From the NCBI GenBank assembly GCA_026990385.1, contig JALXDL010000109.1:1-64000 (forward strand): a DNA stretch of 64,000 nt, read 5' to 3'. The notes under the pieces are model-generated. The model saw only the letters and a list, made by a program, of their open reading frames with translations, searched no databases and had not been told where the DNA came from. Position numbers and translations under genes: made by a program. This document shows, piece after piece, positions 26,191 through 35,200 of the stretch; the first letter of the stretch is position 1; the number at the start of each line of letters is the position of its first letter. The stretch is from DRKI01 sp011051875. GTDB lineage: Bacteria; Desulfobacterota; Desulfobulbia; Desulfobulbales; Desulfobulbaceae.

Positions 26191-26714
26191 GATTCCTGTA
26201 TATTCTGCTGTTGATTGTCACCGGAAAACTGGAGTACCAGAAACAGGGCCACGCCCACGCAAATGGCGGAATCGGCCACATTGAAGGGCGGCCAGTGATG
26301 GGAACCGATGTAAAAATCGAGGAAATCGACCACGGCCCCAAACCGGACCCTGTCCACCAGGTTACCCAGGGCACCGCCTCCGATGAGGGCCAGGCTGACG
26401 GTATACCAGCGCCGGTGGGGACCAAGACGGCCCTGGAGCCAGACAATCACCGCCAGGGCCACCAGGCCGACCCCGATGAAAAAGGCCTGCCGCCACCAGG
26501 TGGGATGGCCGGCCAGGATACCGAAGGCGGCGCCGGTATTGGTGAGAAAGGTCAGGCTGAACAGGCCCGGTATGATCTGCCGGGACTCGTAGAGGGCAAA
26601 CTCCCGCATGATCAGAAACTTGGTCACCTGGTCCAGGCCGAGAACCAGGGCCATGCCAAGGAAAAACCAGACCCGGCCGCTGTGGTGCCGCACCCCCGGG
26701 GCGGACCGGCTCAT
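26187..26714 (-). CDS. lspA: Prolipoprotein signal peptidase
   Basis: A 175-residue inner-membrane aspartyl protease with four hydrophobic helices. The catalytic pair is in GALGNLVDRVRFGAVVDFLDF and FNVADSAICVG; the N-terminal LGLDQVTKFL and the NTGAAFG motif are also typical. It removes signal peptides from diacylated lipoproteins such as the two encoded at 15-17.6 kb. It is coupled to ileS upstream by an ATGA overlap, the common ileS-lspA pairing. Confidence 0.95.
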   Translation of the reverse strand: MSRSAPGVRHHSGRVWFFLGMALVLGLDQVTKFLIMREFALYESRQIIPGLFSLTFLTNTGAAFGILAGHPTWWRQAFFIGVGLVALAVIVWLQGRLGPHRRWYTVSLALIGGGALGNLVDRVRFGAVVDFLDFYIGSHHWPPFNVADSAICVGVALFLVLQFSGDNQQQNIQES

Positions 26715-29527
26715 GGCCTCCGGGCCAGGGAACGGACGACCCCGGCGCAGCGGCTGCAGAGGGTGGGATGTTCATCATCCCTGCCCACGCTCTCGGAGAT
26801 TATCCAGCAGCGTTCGCACTTGCCGCCCGGCGCCGGCCGGACCGCGATCTTCAGGTTGTCCACGGTCTCGCTGTCCATGACCTCCACACCCTCGCCCCCG
26901 ACCTGCCCGTCCACCAGCTTCATGGAAGAGACAATGCAGAGCTCACGCAGCATCTCCAGGTTGTCGGCCAGGAACTCCGCCGTCCCGCCCTCTGCCCGGA
27001 AAAGGACCTCCGCATCCAGGGAAAGCCCGATCACCTTGTCGCGGCGGGCGGCCTCCAGCACCCGGGTCACCTCGCCGCGCAGGGTGAGCAGCCGCTCCCA
27101 GCGCGCGTCCAGGTCCCTGTCCCCGGCAATGTCGTCCACCCCGGGAAAGGAAGCAAAAAAGACAGACTCTTCAATGGGGGCATCGGCACCCAGGCCATGC
27201 AGGTGCTCCCAGGCCTCGGCAGCGGTAAAGCTCAGCACCGGCGCCATCAGGCGGAGCAGGCCGTCCAGGATCCGGTAAATCACGGTCTGCGCACCCCTGC
27301 GGCCGGGATCGTCCGGGGCCGAACAGTAGAGCCGGTCCTTGAGAACATCCATGTAGAGGCTGGAGACCACGGTGCCGCAGAAGTTGTGCAGACCATGGTA
27401 GACGGCGTGGAATTCGTACTCGTCATAGGCCCGGGTCACCCGGCGGACCAGCTCGGCGAACCGGGCCAGGGCCCAGCGGTCGATCTCGGCCAGGGCGTCG
27501 TACTCCACCCGGTCGCGGTCCGGGTCAAAGTCATAGAGATTGCTGAGCAGGAAGCGGATGGTGTTGCGCATCTTGCGGTAGGCGTCAGAGACGTGGCCCA
27601 GGATCTCGTCCGAGACCTTGACGTCATCCTGGTAGTTCTCGCTCGAGACCCAGAGGCGCAGGATCTCGGCGCCATACTTGTCAATGACCTCCTGCGGCGC
27701 CACCACGTTGCCCACCGACTTGGACATCTTCTTGCCCTGCCCGTCCACCACGTAGCCGTGGGTCAGGACCCCCAGGTAGGGGGCGCGGCCGCGGGTCCCC
27801 ACCGAGGTGAGCAGGGAGGACTGGAACCAGCCGCGGTGCTGGTCACTGCCCTCGAGATAGAGATCGGCCGGCGAGCGCAGCTCGGGACGCGGTTCGAGAA
27901 CGGCGGCGTGGCTGGTACCGGAGTCGAACCAGACATCGAGGATATCGGTCTCCTTGCGAAACCTGGTGCCGCCGCAGGAACAGTGCACTCCCGCGGGTAC
28001 AAGGTCGGCGGCCTCGTAGCGGAACCAGGCATCGGCGCCCTCGCTTGCAAAGAGGGACTCGATCCGCTCACAGACCGCGCTGTCCCTGAGGATCTCGCCG
28101 CACTCCTCACAGGTGAGCACGGTGACGGGCACGCCCCAGGCCCGCTGCCGGGACAGGCACCAGTCGGGCCGGTTCTCCACCATGCCGTAGATCCGCTGCT
28201 CACCCCAGGCCGGGGTCCACCTGACCTCGCGGATGGCGGCCAGGGCCTTTTTGCGCAGGTCGTTCTTCTCCATGGAAATAAACCACTGGGCCGTGGCCCG
28301 GTACATGACCGGCCGCTTGCAGCGCCAGCAGTGGGGATAGCTGTGGACGATGTCCGTCTCCAGGACCAGGCTGCCCTCGGCCCTGAGATCATCGTTGATG
28401 CGCCGGTTGACATCAGGCACCTGCTCGCCGGCATAGCGGCCGGCCTCCGCGGTGAAACAGCCGCTGTCATCCACGGGCGAGAGGATATCGAGATCATAGC
28501 GCAGGCCGGTGAGGTAGTCGTCGGCGCCGTGGCCGGGCGCGGTGTGCACGCAGCCGGTGCCGGACTCGGCCGTGACATAGTCGGCCAGCACCATGAGGGA
28601 GTCGCGGTCCAGGAAGGGATGGCGGCACCTCCTGCCCTCCAGGCCGGTGGCGGCAAAGGTGGCGATCACCCGGGGCGTCTCCATGCCGAACTCCTGGAAA
28701 CACTTCTCCACCAGGTCCTCGGCCAGGATCCAGGCCTCGCCCCGCACCTCCACGGCCGCGTAGGTGAAGTCGGGATGAAAGGCCACGGCCATGTTGGCCG
28801 GCAGGGTCCAGGGAGTGGTGGTCCAGATGAGCACGTACAGGTCACGGCCGGCAAGCTCCGGCGCCACGTCGGCCAGGTCATCGGCCACCGGGAACTTGAC
28901 ATAGATGGACGGAGAGGTGTGGTCGGCATAGTCCACCTCGGCCTCGGCCAGGGCGGTGCGGCAGGTGGCGCACCAGTAGACCGGCTTCTTGGCCCGGACC
29001 ACGGCGCCCGAAAGCAGAAACTTATTGAACTCGCGGGCAATGGTGGCCTCGTAGCCGTAGTTCATCGTCAGGTAGGGATCGTCCCAGTCGCCCAGCACGC
29101 CCAGCCGCCTGAACTGCTGTTTCTGGGTCTTGATCCATTTTTCCGCATACTTGCGGCAGGCCTTGCGCTTGGCCAGGATCGGAATATCCTTTTTGTCACC
29201 CAGCTCCTTGTCCACGTTGTGCTCGATGGGCAGACCGTGGCAGTCCCAGCCCGGCACGTACGGCGTGCGGAAGCCGGCCATGTAGCGGGACTTGAGGATG
29301 ATGTCCTTGAGCACCTTGTTGAAGGCCGTGCCGAGATGGATGTTGCCGTTGGCATAGGGGGGGCCGTCATGAAGGACAAACAGCGGCCGGCCGGCGGCCG
29401 CCTCCTGCAGCTTGTGGTAGAGCCCTTCCCTGTCCCAGCGCTTCAGGTACATGGGCTCCTTCTGCGTCAGGTTGGCCTTCATCTTGAACTTGGTCTTGGG
29501 CAGATTCAGTGTGTCCCGGTAATCCAT
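26711..29527 (-). CDS. ileS: Isoleucyl-tRNA synthetase
   Basis: A 938-residue class I synthetase. The HIGH-equivalent is GNIHLGTA after DGPPYANGN, the lysine loop is KKMSKSVGN, and an editing domain lies between them. The C-terminal zinc finger CX2C...CX2C is in CERCWIISESVGRDDEHPTLCSRC. I start at ATG 29527 (MDYRDTLNLPKTKF); the frame is open to 29575 without family similarity. The IHLGT variant of HIGH is seen in other IleRS. Confidence 0.97.
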   Translation of the reverse strand: MDYRDTLNLPKTKFKMKANLTQKEPMYLKRWDREGLYHKLQEAAAGRPLFVLHDGPPYANGNIHLGTAFNKVLKDIILKSRYMAGFRTPYVPGWDCHGLPIEHNVDKELGDKKDIPILAKRKACRKYAEKWIKTQKQQFRRLGVLGDWDDPYLTMNYGYEATIAREFNKFLLSGAVVRAKKPVYWCATCRTALAEAEVDYADHTSPSIYVKFPVADDLADVAPELAGRDLYVLIWTTTPWTLPANMAVAFHPDFTYAAVEVRGEAWILAEDLVEKCFQEFGMETPRVIATFAATGLEGRRCRHPFLDRDSLMVLADYVTAESGTGCVHTAPGHGADDYLTGLRYDLDILSPVDDSGCFTAEAGRYAGEQVPDVNRRINDDLRAEGSLVLETDIVHSYPHCWRCKRPVMYRATAQWFISMEKNDLRKKALAAIREVRWTPAWGEQRIYGMVENRPDWCLSRQRAWGVPVTVLTCEECGEILRDSAVCERIESLFASEGADAWFRYEAADLVPAGVHCSCGGTRFRKETDILDVWFDSGTSHAAVLEPRPELRSPADLYLEGSDQHRGWFQSSLLTSVGTRGRAPYLGVLTHGYVVDGQGKKMSKSVGNVVAPQEVIDKYGAEILRLWVSSENYQDDVKVSDEILGHVSDAYRKMRNTIRFLLSNLYDFDPDRDRVEYDALAEIDRWALARFAELVRRVTRAYDEYEFHAVYHGLHNFCGTVVSSLYMDVLKDRLYCSAPDDPGRRGAQTVIYRILDGLLRLMAPVLSFTAAEAWEHLHGLGADAPIEESVFFASFPGVDDIAGDRDLDARWERLLTLRGEVTRVLEAARRDKVIGLSLDAEVLFRAEGGTAEFLADNLEMLRELCIVSSMKLVDGQVGGEGVEVMDSETVDNLKIAVRPAPGGKCERCWIISESVGRDDEHPTLCSRCAGVVRSLARRP

Positions 29528-29654
29528 GGTCTCTCTCGCGGAAATGACCGGCGGCGCCGGCCAGGATTGCAGCACGCTTCAGGTTCGGCCCGGACAGGCA
29601 ACAGTGCCCGCCCGGGCCCTGAAGAACAGGGAAATTTACCAACTGGGCGGGAAG

Positions 29655-29909
29655 TTGCAACCTAAATCCTGCACTTCGAAAATGAAGAAAAAAATTTTCT
29701 TTTTCCGTATCAGCGGATTATAGGAACGTGATCGTTTTTTTCGACTCACTGATCGGGTGAAGGATTTTTTTCTTCATTTTCTCGCCCTTCGGGATTGGCA
29801 ATTTTACCGAATCTGCTTCGTTATCAATGGGTTGAAGTATCTGTATACGTCTACGCCCTTGATGCCTCGCATCTCCGGCAAAATTGCCAATTGCAGGATT
29901 TAGGTGCAA
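29655..29909. mobile_element. MITE-like palindromic element with terminal inverted repeats
   Basis: The 415-base gap between cobO and ileS holds a 255-base structure. The ends are near-perfect inverted repeats of 18-19 bases: 29655-29673 and 29892-29909 share CCTAAATCCTGCA plus an outer TTGCA, with one indel. Inside, an 18-base perfect inverted repeat (29678-29695 with 29764-29781) of AT-rich sequence forms a second arm pair, and an 11-base one involves TTGGCAATTTT near 29804. It is clearly more AT-rich than its surroundings. A minus-strand frame of 63 codons fills much of it but has no recognisable domain. I see no transposase, so it is a non-autonomous element or the remnant of one. Confidence 0.6.
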
Positions 29910-29942
29910 GGGAAAAGGTGGGATCAGGACCAGATTGACGCC

Positions 29943-30467
29943 CTAGAATTCGATTCCCCTCTGGGCCTTGATGCCCCGGCTGTAGGGATGCTTGACCTCG
30001 CGCATCTCGGTGACCAGGTCGGCGGCCTCGATCAGTCCCTGTCCGGCGCCGCGGCCGGTGATCACCACGTGCATTGCCGGCGGGCGGGAGGCCAGGGTGT
30101 CGATCACCTCCTGCTCCGGGATCATGCCGTAGGAGACCAGGTAGGTGAGTTCGTCCAGGATAACGAGCTGGTGGCGGTTTTCGGCAATGGTGGCACGGGC
30201 AAACCGCCAGGCCTCGCGGGCCAGGGCGATATCCCTGTCCAGGTCATCGGACTTCCAGGTAAAGCCGCGGCCCATGACGTGGAAATCGAGCAGGTCGGAA
30301 AACCGTTTTGCAGACTCCAGCTCGCCATACTTCCAGCTTCCCTTGATGAACTGGATCATCGCCACCCGCTGGCCGTGGCCCAGGGCCCGGAAGGCCAGCC
30401 CCAGCGCCGCCGTGGTCTTGCCCTTGCCGTTGCCGGTAAAGAGGAGAAACAGCCCCCTGGTCTTCAT
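29943..30467 (-). CDS. cobO: Cob(I)yrinic acid a,c-diamide adenosyltransferase
   Basis: A 174-residue CobO/BtuR: the P-loop FTGNGKGKTTAALGLAFRA at the N-terminus, then MIQFIKGSWKYGE, VILDELTYLVSYG and a C-terminal EMREVKHPYSRGIKAQRGIEF, all typical. It adenosylates cobalamin or its precursor. The start is ATG 30467, 8 bases after GGAGGAG; the frame is open upstream within the SpoU gene only. It overlaps that gene by ATGA. Corrinoid use would also suit a KamA-like or B12-dependent metabolism, but no other cob genes are here. Confidence 0.93.
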   Translation of the reverse strand: MKTRGLFLLFTGNGKGKTTAALGLAFRALGHGQRVAMIQFIKGSWKYGELESAKRFSDLLDFHVMGRGFTWKSDDLDRDIALAREAWRFARATIAENRHQLVILDELTYLVSYGMIPEQEVIDTLASRPPAMHVVITGRGAGQGLIEAADLVTEMREVKHPYSRGIKAQRGIEF

Positions 30468-31057
30468 GAACACTCCTCCCCGGCCAGCCTCTCCCGGCCC
30501 GTGCGCACGAATCCCTCCTCCAGGGGCCGGCCGTGCTGACGCACATACTCGTAGAGGGCAAGGGAGGCGGCAACGCTCACGTTGAGGCTCTGGACATGGC
30601 CCCACTGGGGAATGGAGACCGGCAGGATATCGGGAAAATCGGCGGCATCGAAGCTGAGCCCGAACTCTTCGTGGCCCAGGACAAAGGCGGAACGTTCCGG
30701 CAGCTCCAGCCGGTCGAGCCGCCGGCCCCGGCCCGGTTCAAAGGTGAGAAGCGTGTAGCCCCGGCCACGAAGCAGGTTGTAACAGGAGGCAAAATCGGGA
30801 TGGCGGGTAAAGGGGACCCAGCGTACCGAGCCCTTGGCAGGCTCGGGATCAAAGATGTCAATGCCCGCCAGGTGGATCTCGCGGACGCCGAAGGCATCGG
30901 CGGAGCGGAAGATCTTGCCGATATTGAAATCCGGCTTGAGGCCGTCCAGGACCAGGATGCAGGAGTGGATACCGGGCCGGGCCGAGACCAGGTTCCTCCG
31001 TACCGCCCTGGCGTAGCGGCTCTCCATGTCAAGATAGCGGTTTCGGCGTCGTGCCAT
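30464..31057 (-). CDS. SpoU-family tRNA/rRNA 2'-O-methyltransferase
   Basis: A 197-residue trefoil-knot methyltransferase. The three SpoU motifs are present: NIGKIFRSADAFGV (1), AFVLGHEEFGL (2) and IPQWGHVQSLNVSVAASLALYEY (3). It resembles TrmH-like enzymes of minimal size, and the RNA target cannot be told from sequence. I start at ATG 31057 because AGGAG lies 9 bases upstream; the frame is open to 31240 without similarity. The downstream cobO gene is coupled by ATGA. Confidence 0.9.
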   Translation of the reverse strand: MARRRNRYLDMESRYARAVRRNLVSARPGIHSCILVLDGLKPDFNIGKIFRSADAFGVREIHLAGIDIFDPEPAKGSVRWVPFTRHPDFASCYNLLRGRGYTLLTFEPGRGRRLDRLELPERSAFVLGHEEFGLSFDAADFPDILPVSIPQWGHVQSLNVSVAASLALYEYVRQHGRPLEEGFVRTGRERLAGEECS

Positions 31058-31203
31058 GGGGCGTGCTCCTGTGTGGGATCCCTTGTTCTTTTTGCCGACT
31101 CGTTGTACTCTGTCGGACGAAAAAAAACAAGACCATGCCGGGCCGCGCACCAGGCTGACATCATGCCGGCAGGGCCTGCAAATCAAGGGGGAGTGAAGAC
31201 CAG

Positions 31204-31785
31204 ATGGCCAACGACCAACAGACCGACCGGCAGCAGCCATCGCGCTGCCAGCTCTGCGGGGCTGAAAAGAAAACCGCTGCCTGCCACGGCTTCCAGGCCT
31301 GTTCGGCCTGCAGGACGCTCATCGCCAGGGTGCGGAACCGGCCCGAGGTGGTACGCAGGGTCTGGCAGGAGTTCCAGGACGAACCGATCCTGCCGCGGGA
31401 AGAGATGCCCCCGGCTTCCGCCGAGACCGAACTGCCCGATGTCCTGGACGGCAAGCGCTACCGGACCATCGACCGGGAGCACAACAAGTGGTACCTCTCC
31501 ATCAGCGAGCTGGACGGCAACCCGGTGGAGGTCTTTGCCTCCACCGCCTTTGACCGCGACCACGAACTGCAGTCGCGGATCTCCAACCTGACCACCATCA
31601 CCCGCCTGATCTCGCTCATCCTCAGGCACATCTTTCTGGGCGAACGGCTCACCTTTGCCAAGTGCCTCAAGCAGATCAAACGCAGTTCCCGCCAGAAGGA
31701 CGACCTGCCGGACATGCTCTACGGCGTGCTCAGCCGCTACGATCCCGCGGCCAGGGAGGCCGCCGAGCAGGACGGCCGCAGCTGA
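31204..31785 (+). CDS. Zinc-ribbon plus TSCPD-like domain protein (stand-alone relative of the RNR C-terminal domain)
   Basis: A 193-residue protein. Residues 14-37 contain CX2C...CX2C (CQLC, then CSAC), probably a zinc ribbon. After a linker, residues from about 75 run VLDGKRYRTIDREHNKWYLSISELDGNPVEVFAS, then TTITRLISLILRHIF and FAKCLKQIKRSS, ending DDLPDMLYGVL. This follows the pattern of the TSCPD domain found at the C-terminus of B12-dependent ribonucleotide reductases (NrdJ) and in small NrdJ-like proteins, where a conserved GxxYKV/LYVTI/PFEVF/ARLISLALR sequence occurs. Function is unknown to me. GGGGGAG precedes the ATG. It diverges from the SpoU gene and converges on msrAB. Confidence 0.6.
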   Translation: MANDQQTDRQQPSRCQLCGAEKKTAACHGFQACSACRTLIARVRNRPEVVRRVWQEFQDEPILPREEMPPASAETELPDVLDGKRYRTIDREHNKWYLSISELDGNPVEVFASTAFDRDHELQSRISNLTTITRLISLILRHIFLGERLTFAKCLKQIKRSSRQKDDLPDMLYGVLSRYDPAAREAAEQDGRS

Positions 31786-31813
31786 TCCCCGCCGCCGGTG
31801 CCGCCCGGAACCG

Positions 31814-32926
31814 CTATTCTTCCCGGCCGGCCCCTCGGGCCGATGGCTGCCCGAACAGGGGGCGGTACCGGCCATACCCCTCCTTTTCCAGATCGGAGAC
31901 CGGAATAAAGCGCAGGGCCGCCGAGTTGATGCAGTAGCGCAGGCCGGTGGGTGGCGGACCGTCGGCAAAGACATGTCCCAGGTGGGAATCGCCGTGGCGG
32001 CTCCGGACCTCGGTGCGGACCGAAAAAAGGCGCCGGTCCTCGCGCTCGACGATATTCCCCGGTTCCAGCGGCCGGGTGAAGCTGGGCCAGCCGGTGCCGG
32101 AGTCGAACTTGTCCCGGGAGGAAAAAAGCGGCTCGCCCGAGACCACGTCCACGTAGATCCCCTCTGCCTTGTTGTCCCAGTAGGCGTTGTTGAAGGCCGG
32201 TTCAGTGCCATCCTCCCGGACCACCCGGTACTGGAGCGGGGTCAGCCGCGTCTTCAGCTCCCGGTCCGAAGGACGGCGATAGCCATGCCCCTCCTTCCTG
32301 CTGCCGTTTTCAGTGGTGCCGGGAAACGGCCGCTCCTTCCAGGTGGAATCGATGAAGTCCGCCCTGCCCGACCCCTTCCTGTAGCGCTTGTAGTGGAACA
32401 CGTTCTTGCGGTAGTAATCCTGGTGATACTCCTCAGCCCGGTAGAACTCCCCGGCCGGGAGAATGGCGGTGACCACGGGCCGATCGAAGATGCCGGAGGA
32501 GTCCAGCCGCTTTTTCGACGCCTCGGCCAGCCGCCGCTGTTCCTCGTCCAGGTAAAAGATCGCCGTGGCATACTGGCTGCCCCGGTCCGCGAACTGGCCG
32601 CCGGGATCGGTGGGATCGACCTGGCGCCAGAAGACCTCGAGCAGTTTCCCGTAGCTGATCCGCTCCGGGTCATAGACCACCCGGACCGCCTCGAGATGGC
32701 CGGAGGTGCCGGCCGAGACCTCCTCGTAGGTGGGATGTTCCGTGCGGCCGCCGGTGTAGCCGGCCTCCACGCTGATCACCCCGTCAAGCGCCTCAAAGGG
32801 CGGTTCCATGCACCAGAAACAGCCGCCGGCAAAGATGGCGGTCCGGGACCGGGCCGCAAGGGTGGGCGAGGAAAAGAAAAGAAAAAGACAGGAAGCTGCC
32901 GCGATGATGATCCAGGAACTGTTCAT
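31814..32926 (-). CDS. msrAB: Exported bifunctional methionine sulfoxide reductase MsrA-MsrB
   Basis: A 370-residue fusion. An N-terminal signal peptide (about 25 residues) is followed by the MsrA domain with the catalytic GGCFWC (Cys36, Cys39) and a C-terminal MsrB domain with GTGWPSF, HLGHVF and the catalytic RYCINSAALRF. The MsrB zinc cysteines are absent: the segment where they occur reads GIYVDVVSGEPLF. This matches the exported non-zinc class. It repairs both sulfoxide epimers in the periplasm, which points to exposure to oxygen or reactive chlorine. GGAGGAG precedes ATG 32926; a longer frame upstream is less likely. Confidence 0.93.
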   Translation of the reverse strand: MNSSWIIIAAASCLFLFFSSPTLAARSRTAIFAGGCFWCMEPPFEALDGVISVEAGYTGGRTEHPTYEEVSAGTSGHLEAVRVVYDPERISYGKLLEVFWRQVDPTDPGGQFADRGSQYATAIFYLDEEQRRLAEASKKRLDSSGIFDRPVVTAILPAGEFYRAEEYHQDYYRKNVFHYKRYRKGSGRADFIDSTWKERPFPGTTENGSRKEGHGYRRPSDRELKTRLTPLQYRVVREDGTEPAFNNAYWDNKAEGIYVDVVSGEPLFSSRDKFDSGTGWPSFTRPLEPGNIVEREDRRLFSVRTEVRSRHGDSHLGHVFADGPPPTGLRYCINSAALRFIPVSDLEKEGYGRYRPLFGQPSARGAGREE

Positions 32927-33325
32927 CTCTCCTCCAGGGATGTGATCACGGGACACCGCTTACAAGCCCTGCCTTGGTTCGGGGTAACCGGATATCCCGT
33001 GATCGGTTACGCTTTTGCGGTATCACCAGCCGGGAGTATCTGTTGTTGATCGTTGATTTGCCTGTCGGCCATTGTGTCTTCAGAAGTGATCGACCGCAGT
33101 GACCGGGCAGGCGCTGTTGTCATGGTGTGTTGCGGCCGGACGGCAGCAGGGTCCGGCCACCCTACTGATCAATAATAATAATTTTTCATACCCTGGCAAG
33201 CGATATCATCACCCGCCACGGAACATCACGTTCGAGAGCGGCCTTCTGACCTTTTCGCGCTGTTCCCCGCATTCATGGCACATTCATGGCATTTTCAGGC
33301 CGTTCGCGACAACCTTTGTGAAATA
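32927..33325. other. Intergenic region between msrAB and the MFS gene, one hairpin
   Basis: About 400 bases without a recognisable gene. It holds an 8-bp perfect stem, GGCCGGAC at 33134-33141 with GTCCGGCC at 33151-33158 around a 9-base loop, and a short AT tract with ATAATAATAATTTTT near 33170-33187. The hairpin may end transcription on the plus strand or sit downstream of the MFS transcript. Confidence 0.4.
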
Positions 33326-34636
33326 TTATAGATCTTTTGTGCCTGGCCGGCAGCCGTGCCGCAGGCGGCGGAGGTAAACCGCCCAGAGGGTACCGGGCAG
33401 GAGAAAGAGCAGGGCCAGGCAGAGAACGATGGTGCGCGGATCGATACCACGGTCGAGCGACAGGCCGGTGAGCCAGCTCGAAAGGCTCATGATCAGGGTG
33501 AGCAGTGTCATCTCGGCGGCAAAGACCCGGCCGCGGAACCTGGCCTCGACCCGGTGATGGAGCAGGGTCGTGGAAAAGACCCACTGGATGGCGCCGCCGA
33601 TATGGCCGAGAAAGACGCAGAACGCCGCTGAAACAATACCGGGCGCCTGGCTGAAGAGCAGGTAGGAGATGGAGGAGATGAAAAAGGCGGTGCCGATGGC
33701 CCTGCGCATGCCCTGGTGGCTGTCGCCGAAGAGACGCCAGGCCAGAAGGGGGCCGACCGCCGCTCCCAGGCCGCGCATGGAATAGAGCACACCGCTGAGA
33801 CCGCCCCTGCCGCCATGGGCAAAGACCTGCTCGCCGAACACGGTCAGCATCACCAGGATGCCGCCGGAGAGCGCCCAGCCGCTCTTGACCATGAGCAGTG
33901 CGGCAACACGCCGGTGGGCCCGGACGTAGCGGACGCCTTCCACCAGGTCGGCCAGGCCGCTCAGGCGGGCAAGGGACAGGGGCCCCTTACGCCGGGGCCG
34001 GGCTGCAGGAAGCGGTACGCCAAGCAACAGCACGGCCGAGACGAGAAACGAGGCCGCATCCACCATGATCGCGGTCTGCCAGCCGAAAAAGGCGGTGACA
34101 AAACCGCCCAGGGCCGCGCCCAGGGCGAGCATGACCGACCAGGTGGACCCGGAAAGTCCGTTGGCCACGTTCAGTTCACGGACACTGCACAGATCGGGTA
34201 TGGCGGCCTGGCGGGCCGGATGGGAGAAGGTCCACAGGGACTCCTGGATAAAGGCCAGCAGGTAGATGAGCCAGACCAACTCCATGCGGCCGGCCAGGAG
34301 GTAACAGAGAACCAGGGCGCTGCGGCAGAGGTCACAGCAGACCAGGATGGTCTTGCGCCGGAAGCGGTCGGCGACCACGCCGGCCAGGGGCCCGAGAAGA
34401 GTGGAGGGAAGGAACTTGGCGATCAGAAACCAGCTTACGGCCTCGCCGGACCCGGTCAGGCGGCTCAGGAGAACAAAGATGGCGATATAGTTGAACCAGT
34501 CGCCGGCCTGGCTGATCACCCCGGCGAACCAGAAACGGCGATAGGAGGAATTGGCGCGCAGCAGGCCCAGGTAGGCCCTGGGACTTCCCCCGGACAGGGG
34601 ACTGGGGGCGGCCCGCTCGGCAGAGGTGTCAGACAC
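33326..34636 (-). CDS. Major facilitator superfamily exporter (EntS/MFS_3-like)
   Basis: A 436-residue protein with about 12 hydrophobic helices. The loop after helix 2 reads LAGVVADRFRRKTILVCCDLCR, the MFS motif A, and the N-terminal RANSSYRRFWFAGVISQAGDWFNYIAIF is typical of the EntS-like MFS_3 group that exports siderophores or drugs. The substrate is unknown. The start is GTG 34636 with a poor ribosome site. It is about 3.4 kb from the nicotianamine-synthase-like genes on the same strand, but tRNA-Pro and HU lie between, so a functional link is speculative. Confidence 0.85.
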   Translation of the reverse strand: MSDTSAERAAPSPLSGGSPRAYLGLLRANSSYRRFWFAGVISQAGDWFNYIAIFVLLSRLTGSGEAVSWFLIAKFLPSTLLGPLAGVVADRFRRKTILVCCDLCRSALVLCYLLAGRMELVWLIYLLAFIQESLWTFSHPARQAAIPDLCSVRELNVANGLSGSTWSVMLALGAALGGFVTAFFGWQTAIMVDAASFLVSAVLLLGVPLPAARPRRKGPLSLARLSGLADLVEGVRYVRAHRRVAALLMVKSGWALSGGILVMLTVFGEQVFAHGGRGGLSGVLYSMRGLGAAVGPLLAWRLFGDSHQGMRRAIGTAFFISSISYLLFSQAPGIVSAAFCVFLGHIGGAIQWVFSTTLLHHRVEARFRGRVFAAEMTLLTLIMSLSSWLTGLSLDRGIDPRTIVLCLALLFLLPGTLWAVYLRRLRHGCRPGTKDL

Positions 34637-34904
34637 GGGATTTGCGGTCCGGGCAATGAAAAATGGGTCTTCAGGATACGTTGTGGGTCAATCGGTCCCA
34701 TGACTGTTTTTCCCTTGCAATTCCCCCTTCTGGGGCAAGGAAAACTGACAGGGAAAAGCAGTTACTCGGAAACAGGAAAAATACTGTGCATTCAGTCTGA
34801 TCAGTGACTGATCAATCTTTTGAGCCACCGCCCCTGGCGGTGTAACCCGGAAAGGTTCTACCGTTTGGGCGGGGAAAAACCACTTCCTGACCGTCAGGAA
34901 AAGA

Positions 34905-34941
34905 AAAAGGAATTCCGGGATACCATCCTGGAATTCCTTTT
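34905..34941 (-). terminator. Intrinsic terminator of tRNA-Pro
   Basis: AAAAGGAATTCC (34905-34916) pairs perfectly with GGAATTCCTTTT (34930-34941). The stem extends by GGGAT/ATCCT with one wobble and closes on a 3-base loop. Read on the minus strand it begins 9 bases after the tRNA 3' end and is followed by TTTTTCTTTT. The rest of the 34637-34904 gap contains only TGATCAG/CTGATCA (near 34798-34815) as a notable repeat. Confidence 0.75.
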
Positions 34942-34949
34942 ATAATGAC

Positions 34950-35026
34950 TGGTCGGGAAGAGAGGATTCGAACCTCCGACCCCAGCGTCCCGAACGCTGT
35001 GCTCTACCAGACTGAGCCACTTCCCG
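34950..35026 (-). tRNA. tRNA-Pro (anticodon CGG)
   Basis: A 77-base cloverleaf on the minus strand. The acceptor CGGGAAG pairs with CTTCCCG, followed by discriminator A and an encoded CCA. The D stem is GCTC/GAGC, the anticodon stem CAGCG/CGCTG holds loop TTCGGGA with anticodon CGG, and the T arm has GGTTCGAATCC. It reads proline codon CCG. It lies between HU and the MFS gene and has its own terminator. Confidence 0.96.
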
Positions 35027-35142
35027 ACCTGTACCGCCATGATTCCATCCAGGTGAGGGACCGGCATCCTGCAGATTACCGCACCAACCTGGCCGAAAAG
35101 CACCGGAAGCTATACCCTGCTCCGGCCAAATTGGCAATAAAT

Positions 35143-35176
35143 AAAAAACAGCCGACAGGTCTGCCAGCTGTTTTTT
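35143..35176 (-). terminator. Terminator downstream of HU
   Basis: AAAAAACAGC (35143-35152) and GCTGTTTTTT (35167-35176) form a 10-bp stem whose A and T runs let it work in either direction. It begins 24 bases after the HU stop. Confidence 0.7.
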
Positions 35177-35200
35177 ATCTATTTTTCAGGGGAAAAACTC

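Noticed and set aside
26768..29665. An open frame of 965 codons on the plus strand
   Set aside because: It is the complement of ileS; the translation is low-complexity with no motif.
33134..33158. SRP RNA domain IV, because of the GGCCGGAC...GCAGC...GTCCGGCC hairpin
   Set aside because: It lacks the GGAA/asymmetric-loop sequence of SRP RNA; it is a simple stem and large loop.
33326..34636. The MFS gene as the export gene of a nicotianamine-like metallophore (CntE role)
   Set aside because: It is separated from the NAS-like genes by tRNA-Pro, HU with its own promoter, larE and DUF39, so nothing in the sequence ties them; noted only as a possibility.
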